From: Bacteroidales bacterium
GTDB lineage: Bacteria; Bacteroidota; Bacteroidia; Bacteroidales; F082
Assembly (NCBI GenBank): GCA_014860665.1
Contig: JACZJI010000094.1
Span: 1-37,503, forward strand
DNA length: 37,503 nt
Direction of reading: 5' to 3'
Shown here piece by piece: positions 33,343-37,503 of this stretch. Position 1 is the first letter of the stretch, and each line of letters starts with the position of its first letter. Both the position numbers and the translations under genes were made by a program. Below the pieces are notes generated by a model that had not been told where the DNA came from, did no database searches, and saw only the letters and a list, made by a program, of their open reading frames with translations.

Positions 33343-34437
33343 ATGCAAAAGGCTTTAAAAAGAATAAACCATTATAAAGGTTTTATAGCAAAAGAATGGC
33401 TCTTTTTGGGGTCATTTTTGAGTCTGTTGATCACTTCATTATTTTTCCAACGACTTCCTGTTTATTCAGAAAAAGAATTCCAGGTGGTATTTGTGCTTTT
33501 TGTTTTTTTTATCACTGTAAAGGGGTTGGAACGAAGCAATTTAATGCTTAGGTTTTCCCAATTAATAGAGGCCGGAAGATTTATCGAGATAAAATTTGTG
33601 CTGGCAACATTCCTGTTGTCGATGTTTGTTACCAATGACGTTGCCCTGGTGATGCTCGTGCCGCTCACATTAATGGTCAATGTTGAACGAAAGGGAGTTC
33701 TGGTTATTCTTGAAGCGTTGGCAGCAAATGCAGGCTCTGCACTGACTCCTTTCGGGAACCCGCAGAATTTGTTTATTTACTGGATTTACGGTGTTCATCC
33801 TGCTACCTTTATTTTAAGTATAGCACCTTTTTCAGTCTTTTTCCTGATACTTATTTCGTTGGCCACCTGGTTGTTAAAGGGGAATAGTGTTGCTAAAAGT
33901 CCTGATATTAATTCTGCAGAGATTAGTTCAAAAGCATATTCCTATTTGCTTTTGCTGGCAGTTCTTATATTGGTAATTCTGCATTTGCTTCCGGTTTTTA
34001 TGGTTACGGCTGTTATTGTTTATGCCTTGATTTTTGACAGAAAAAGTTTGAAAGTCGATTATGCTTTATTGCTGACCTTTGTCTGTTTCTTTGGACTTGC
34101 CGATAATCTGAAAGACTTTTTTTCAACAGAAATAGGAAGTACTGCCAATATTTTTCTTTACACAGCAGGTTTAAGTCAGCTTATCAGTAATGTTCCGGCA
34201 ACGTTGCTGCTTTCAAAATACACATCACAGTGGGAAGCGCTACTTTGGGGCTCGAATGTAGGCGGTTTTGGAACTCTTGTTGCTTCGCTGGCCAATCTTA
34301 TTGCCTACAAAATATATTTGTCCCACGAATCCTCAAAGAGTAAAAAAATGTCTTTTACTTTACTCTTTATGGTTATGGGATTTGCTGCCTTGCTGATAGG
34401 CATAGGATTGTATTTTCTGATAAAAAATTATGTATAA
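33343..34437 (+). CDS. ArsB/NhaD-superfamily (SLC13-like) permease
   Basis: A 364-residue inner-membrane protein with about ten helices, short for the superfamily. Signature segments are ATFLLSMFVTNDVALVMLVPLTLMV (the first re-entrant region, TNDVA) and EALAANAGSALTPFGNPQNLFIYWIYG (TPxGNPQN). Toward the C-terminus, the second inverted copy appears as QLISNVPATLLLS and LLWGSNVGGFGTLVASLANLIAYKIY. This is the ion-transporter superfamily of ArsB, NhaD and SLC13/DASS proteins. The solute could be arsenite, an organic anion or Na+/H+ and cannot be chosen from sequence. No arsR or arsC is nearby, which weakens an arsenic role. Divergent from DUF4301. Confidence 0.85.
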   Translation: MQKALKRINHYKGFIAKEWLFLGSFLSLLITSLFFQRLPVYSEKEFQVVFVLFVFFITVKGLERSNLMLRFSQLIEAGRFIEIKFVLATFLLSMFVTNDVALVMLVPLTLMVNVERKGVLVILEALAANAGSALTPFGNPQNLFIYWIYGVHPATFILSIAPFSVFFLILISLATWLLKGNSVAKSPDINSAEISSKAYSYLLLLAVLILVILHLLPVFMVTAVIVYALIFDRKSLKVDYALLLTFVCFFGLADNLKDFFSTEIGSTANIFLYTAGLSQLISNVPATLLLSKYTSQWEALLWGSNVGGFGTLVASLANLIAYKIYLSHESSKSKKMSFTLLFMVMGFAALLIGIGLYFLIKNYV

Positions 34438-34438
34438 A

Positions 34439-34471
34439 TTTGATGTAAATTAAGAAATAATACTAATTTTG
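34439..34471 (+). promoter_or_regulatory. Candidate promoter of tRNA-Leu(GAG)
   Basis: TTTG (34439-34442) and TAATTTTG (34464-34471) are separated by 21 bp, slightly long. The box lies 12 bp before the tRNA, overlapping the end of the permease transcript. Confidence 0.45.
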
Positions 34472-34483
34472 CACCCTCTTAAA

Positions 34484-34568
34484 GCCCAGGTGGCGGAATT
34501 GGTAGACGCGCATGGTTGAGGGCCATGTTCCTGTAATGGGAGTGCAAGTTCGATTCTTGTTCTGGGCA
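34484..34568 (+). tRNA. tRNA-Leu (anticodon GAG)
   Basis: A class II tRNA of 85 nt with a long variable arm. The acceptor strand GCCCAGG pairs with TCTGGGC (one G-U). The D arm is TGGCGGAATTGGTAGACGCG. The anticodon arm is CATGG-TTGAGGG-CCATG, anticodon GAG, reading CUC and CUU. The T arm contains GTTCGATTC. The discriminator is A and CCA is not encoded, so the CCA enzyme (27609-29078) must add it. Confidence 0.97.
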
Positions 34569-34612
34569 CAAGTGGAATGATGAATGATGATCGAAAAAGT
34601 GAAAAAACGAAT

Positions 34613-34643
34613 TTTGAACTTCACTCCCGATGTGTTAAATTTG
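34613..34643 (+). promoter_or_regulatory. Promoter of tRNA-Leu(CAG), TTTG-N19-TAAATTTG
   Basis: TTTG (34613-34616) and TAAATTTG (34636-34643) are separated by exactly 19 bp. This is the best promoter match in the window. Initiation near 34650 gives a leader of about 30 nt for RNase trimming, so the second tRNA can be made independently of the first. Confidence 0.8.
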
Positions 34644-34680
34644 CAGAATCATTCATCAAAATGTGTTCTTAAATTAAAAT

Positions 34681-34764
34681 GCCCAAGTGGCGGAATTGGT
34701 AGACGCGCTAGTTTCAGGGACTAGTGACCGTATGGTCGTGTAGGTTCAAGTCCTATCTTGGGTA
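34681..34764 (+). tRNA. tRNA-Leu (anticodon CAG)
   Basis: A class II tRNA of 84 nt. The acceptor GCCCAAG pairs with CTTGGGT (G-U at the first pair). The anticodon arm is CTAGT-TTCAGGG-ACTAG, anticodon CAG, reading CUG. It has a long variable arm and T-loop GTTCAAGTC. Discriminator A; no encoded CCA. The D arm is identical to that of the preceding tRNA-Leu. Confidence 0.97.
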
Positions 34765-34769
34765 CATCA

Positions 34770-34803
34770 ATCCCCGTACTGAAAAGTGCGGGGATTTTTT
34801 TTT
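34770..34803. terminator. Intrinsic terminator after the tRNA-Leu pair
   Basis: ATCCCCGTACT (34770-34780), a GAAA tetraloop and AGTGCGGGGAT (34785-34795) form an 11-bp stem with one G-U pair, followed by nine Ts. It begins 5 bp after the second tRNA. Confidence 0.93.
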
Positions 34804-34824
34804 ATGAATGAGATTTACGAAAAA

Positions 34825-35814
34825 TCAGTTTTTGGCAGATGCTTTATACCAATCGACAGTTTTCTGTAATGCTGTGTTCAGATCTGTTCCTGGTGTGTAC
34901 TGAAACTGATTTTTTAGCTTCTGAATGCTGAAATGATAGTCTTTTCCTCCATTGTTAATTCGGTAGGGAGTTAAAAACGGCTCCTTTTTAATTTTTAGGA
35001 ATTGATGAACCGTGTAAAAACTTCTGGCAGCAGACATGGCAAGCCAGTAGGGAAGTGATGTTTTGGGTAATTTAACACCCAGTTTTCCGGCAAGTACCGA
35101 ATTGAACTCATGCCATGTTATTTCCAGACCATCAGTTGCGATGTATGCATTTCCGTCTGCACCGGGTTGATTGGCAACCATGAGGATGATATCTACCAGA
35201 TTATCTACAAATACAGGACATGTCTTACTTTTCCCATGATTTACTTCGGCAAATTTTCCTGTAAGCAGGGCATCGATATATTTTGAGATAAAGGTGTGGT
35301 CATTTGCCCCAAAAACATTTCCTGGCTGAACAGCAGTTATTTCCATCGCCGTATTTTTCCGGAATTCCCAGAGCCATTGTTCTGCCAGATATTTGGTTTG
35401 GGCGTAAGGAATCAGGTTGTTTGCCGGTGGAAATTCTTCCGTGACATTTCGTTTTCCAAAGCCATAAAATGCCACAGTACTTATGTATATCAGTCTTTTA
35501 ACTCCTGCTTTTGAAGCTGCTGTTGCTACATTTTTTGTCCCCTGAAAATTGACCTTTTCAAAAAGCTCATAAGGCCCCCAGTCTGCAGCCAGTCCGGCAA
35601 CATGAAAGACTTTCTCCATGCCTTCCAAAGCTTTAGGAAGTGTTTCCGGTTCCGTGATATCGCCATAAACCAGATTGACAGGAACTCCTTCAAGGAAATG
35701 CAGGTTTGAGGATTTTCGTACCAGTGCGCTTACTTCATGGCCTTCGTCTATGAGACGTTTGCACAGATTACTCCCAATGAAGCCGTTGCTTCCCGTTACA
35801 AGGACTTTAGACAT
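34825..35814 (-). CDS. NAD-dependent epimerase/dehydratase (extended SDR)
   Basis: A 329-residue extended short-chain dehydrogenase. The Rossmann motif is VLVTGSNGFIGSNLCKRLIDEGHEVSALVRKSSN (GxxGxxG at about 8-13). The active-site triad is S in YISTVAFYG, and Y/K in NLIPYAQTKYLAEQ (YxxxK). It resembles dihydroflavonol-reductase/3-beta-hydroxysteroid-dehydrogenase-like proteins that act on sugars, sterols or polyketide-like lipids. The product is unknown. Its start codon overlaps the stop of the CPBP gene by one base (TAATG), so it is translationally coupled. Last of a PAP2-CPBP-SDR transcript, which suggests a membrane-lipid or envelope precursor substrate. Confidence 0.9.
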   Translation of the reverse strand: MSKVLVTGSNGFIGSNLCKRLIDEGHEVSALVRKSSNLHFLEGVPVNLVYGDITEPETLPKALEGMEKVFHVAGLAADWGPYELFEKVNFQGTKNVATAASKAGVKRLIYISTVAFYGFGKRNVTEEFPPANNLIPYAQTKYLAEQWLWEFRKNTAMEITAVQPGNVFGANDHTFISKYIDALLTGKFAEVNHGKSKTCPVFVDNLVDIILMVANQPGADGNAYIATDGLEITWHEFNSVLAGKLGVKLPKTSLPYWLAMSAARSFYTVHQFLKIKKEPFLTPYRINNGGKDYHFSIQKLKNQFQYTPGTDLNTALQKTVDWYKASAKN

Positions 35815-36518
35815 TAGTGGTGGAAAATTATAAAGTAATCAAGTAAAACTCCGATAGAGGCATGAATCAAAAAGACATACCAGATTGATTTGCTTCGCAA
35901 GGCAATCATGCCAAATAAAATCCCCACAACGATAGCCCCGATAATTTCGCCTTCAGGTTTGTCGATATGAACCAATGTGGAAGAAATCGTTTCGATAAGA
36001 ATGGCGTTTACTGCCCCAAAACGATCTTTTAATCCGAAAAGCAGAAATCCCCGAAAGAAAAATTCCCAGGCAACGTAATAAAACAGTACATAGATTATCT
36101 CATATACAACAAAAGGGCTCGGGTCGGTTATCAGGCTTTTTGCCAGTGGATATTCCACCCTCATGCCCGGCATTTTCGATGCGATATAAATCAACGGAAC
36201 CACGATCAGGGGAATACCGATAAGCCAGGTAAGACCATATTTTATATCTCCCAGTCCCCAGCCAAAATCACGCATGGGCTTTTTCATACCCAGTTTCATG
36301 TATAGCAGGGGAAGAATAAACATCAATATAAAGAAAACCCCGAACTGCCAGTAACGGGCAATCAGGTCACCTCCCGGCATTGTTTTATAAGTAGGGAAAT
36401 AACTGTAAAAAAACTGAGGATACCCGTGATAGCGGTAAAGTGTGAGTAGAACGGGGGCACTCAGCAACAATACATAAACATGTATATCTTTTTTTTCGAA
36501 AGTGATTCCTTTAAACAT
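35814..36518 (-). CDS. CPBP family intramembrane protease-like protein
   Basis: A 234-residue membrane protein with about seven helices and the CPBP (CAAX protease and bacteriocin-processing, ABI) domain near residues 130-230. Motif 1 reads YVAWEFFFRGFLLFGL; the canonical EExxxR is W-E-F-F-F-R here, so only the second Glu and the Arg are kept. Motif 2 is ETISSTLVHI (His). Motif 3 is GILFGMIALRSKSIWYVFLIHAS (His). The reduced first motif occurs in other bacterial CPBP proteins, so activity is not excluded. It overlaps the PAP2 gene by 8 bp and the SDR by 1 bp. Substrate unknown. Confidence 0.87.
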   Translation of the reverse strand: MFKGITFEKKDIHVYVLLLSAPVLLTLYRYHGYPQFFYSYFPTYKTMPGGDLIARYWQFGVFFILMFILPLLYMKLGMKKPMRDFGWGLGDIKYGLTWLIGIPLIVVPLIYIASKMPGMRVEYPLAKSLITDPSPFVVYEIIYVLFYYVAWEFFFRGFLLFGLKDRFGAVNAILIETISSTLVHIDKPEGEIIGAIVVGILFGMIALRSKSIWYVFLIHASIGVLLDYFIIFHH

Positions 36519-37452
36519 TTTTGCTTTTTTGAAAGTACGGGGGTAGGTTAAATTTTAAAGTCTTTTCATAAATCCAGTTTCCCACAACAAATGCAATGAC
36601 AGTCCATATAACTCCGGCCAGCATATCTGTTACATAGTGATAGCGACAGTAAACCAATGATATCCAAATTCCAATCACTACGGGAGTAAAGATAATAAAC
36701 ATTTTTTTATGGTATTTCGCCATAAGAATGATCGTGGTCAGAGAGATTGCTGTGTGTAAGCTTGGAAATGCATCGAATTTGTTTGGCTCAAGGGTGCCAA
36801 TCAGATTTCTGATGGGGCTTGCCAGAATAATCCCGGTCAGATCTTTGGTTTGAAGACTTGCAATAGGAGCATAAAGATGTGGCCCTCTTGCAGGAACAAT
36901 AAAATAAATAATATAGGCTCCGTAATAGACAAGGAGATAAATAAAAACACTTTTATTAAACTGATAGTCTGTTCCTTTCCTGTAAAGATAAAACAGTATA
37001 AACAAAGGAAAAGGGAAATAAAAGAAATAGAGAAGATACATTAAATCCGTTAACCAGGGTTTGAAAAAAGCTTCAATCCAGACCGTCGGATTAACTCCTA
37101 ATAAATAAAAATCAAGATGAGCCAGCTCCTTGTCATAATCATGTGGATTTAAAAAAGGCAGTATCATGTAAAAGCTTTCGAAAGCCACAAAAAAGAAAAG
37201 AAGCGGATAGAAGTTTACAAATCCCCTGATGATTTTGTTGATGAATTTCGATTCGTTTTTCTGACTTTTCCTGTTTCGGATAGCTACAGCTGCAATTATC
37301 AGCGACAAAGCAAATGCCAGTGTCAGGAAAGGCTTAAATGAATAGGGGTTATTTGGTAACGAAAACAGTGCAAAAACAATAATAATAAAAAGAAACCCCA
37401 GATTAAGAATATCTATAATACTGAGGTTTCTTTCTTTAATAAATTTCAACAT
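36511..37452 (-). CDS. PAP2-superfamily membrane enzyme (Aur1/inositol phosphotransferase-like)
   Basis: A 313-residue protein with about eight helices. Phosphatase-type motifs are visible: YFIVPARGPHLYAP (motif 1 region), FDAFPSLHTAISLTTIILMA (PSLH, catalytic His) and VYCRYHYVTDMLAGVIWT (RYHYxxD, second catalytic His). The PSLHTA and YRYHYxxD forms, with an N-terminal extension of four helices, resemble inositolphosphotransferase Aur1/Ipt1-like PAP2 proteins. Those transfer or remove phospho-headgroups of lipids such as ceramides; Bacteroidota do make sphingolipids. A plain lipid phosphatase is equally possible. First gene of the PAP2-CPBP-SDR set. Its start at 37452 lies near the window edge; the 51 bases upstream show no clear promoter box. 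Confidence 0.86.
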   Translation of the reverse strand: MLKFIKERNLSIIDILNLGFLFIIIVFALFSLPNNPYSFKPFLTLAFALSLIIAAVAIRNRKSQKNESKFINKIIRGFVNFYPLLFFFVAFESFYMILPFLNPHDYDKELAHLDFYLLGVNPTVWIEAFFKPWLTDLMYLLYFFYFPFPLFILFYLYRKGTDYQFNKSVFIYLLVYYGAYIIYFIVPARGPHLYAPIASLQTKDLTGIILASPIRNLIGTLEPNKFDAFPSLHTAISLTTIILMAKYHKKMFIIFTPVVIGIWISLVYCRYHYVTDMLAGVIWTVIAFVVGNWIYEKTLKFNLPPYFQKSKNV

Positions 37453-37503
37453 AGACTATCTGATATTAAAAGTCTATTTGATAGATGCGATACCTTTTAT
37501 AGG

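Noticed and set aside
33343..34437. Arsenite-resistance operon
   Set aside because: The permease has ArsB-like motifs but no arsR, arsC or arsA neighbours, so the substrate is left open.
37453..37503. Partial gene or regulatory site at the right window edge
   Set aside because: Only short repeated words (TAGACTAT, GTCTATTT) are seen; too little sequence to support a call.

Overview
The window looks like chromosomal DNA of a free-living or commensal member of the Bacteroidota, probably near the Bacteroidales; I cannot place it to genus. The evidence is gene families largely confined to that phylum (DUF3078, DUF4293, DUF4301, DUF5687, GxxExxY), several intergenic TAnnTTTG -7 promoter elements, weak or absent Shine-Dalgarno sequences, and moderate AT richness. 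It is mostly ordinary housekeeping and envelope genes, with several unusual intergenic repeat structures.

Layout. 1-610 has no convincing gene; it holds a 21-bp tandem repeat, a 10-bp-phased motif and a degenerate palindromic dispersed repeat. 611-3557 encodes two exported proteins on the minus strand (TlpA-like thioredoxin, Sel1-repeat protein). 3855-4061 is a small hypothetical gene. 4108-6857 is a minus-strand pair: NAD(P)HX repair enzyme plus a class V aminotransferase lacking the cysteine-desulfurase cysteine. 7088-8974 is an ABC-F ATPase. 8980-9708 is the most unusual part: one GxxExxY gene lying between mirror-image arrays of roughly 10-bp-phased TGAT/ATCA words. 9734-15411 is a glycerol-phosphate-type locus: Crp/Fnr regulator, GlpD-like dehydrogenase, alkyl-DHAP-synthase-like flavoenzyme and FGGY kinase. 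Methylglyoxal synthase (15577) is divergent from the regulator and would consume the DHAP this locus is expected to make.

16033-20623 carries small conserved proteins (SRPBCC, DUF4293, metallophosphoesterase, DUF3078), RmuC and RlmB. 20624-21119 is a gene-free stretch with six 22-bp tandem repeats, a hairpin and a strong terminator. 21120-24752 is rplS, trmD, a CDF metal exporter and a semialdehyde dehydrogenase. 24888-26672 is a MEMO-family lipoprotein and an HD phosphohydrolase. 26677-31346 is a minus-strand run: DUF5687 permease, ABC ATPase, CCA-adding enzyme and MiaA. 31535-34437 is a divergent pair, DUF4301 and an ArsB/NhaD-like permease. Two tRNA-Leu genes (GAG, CAG) follow, then a terminator. 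34825-37452 is a tightly overlapping minus-strand set: PAP2 family membrane enzyme, CPBP protease-like protein and an extended SDR.

The best candidate for something undescribed is the GxxExxY unit with its symmetrical phased arrays. Its right-end word recurs at 23371-23386. The 22-bp and 21-bp tandem repeats and the AAGTGCCTTAAG-type dispersed motif are weaker candidates. All functional calls were made by eye from motifs; no search was run.
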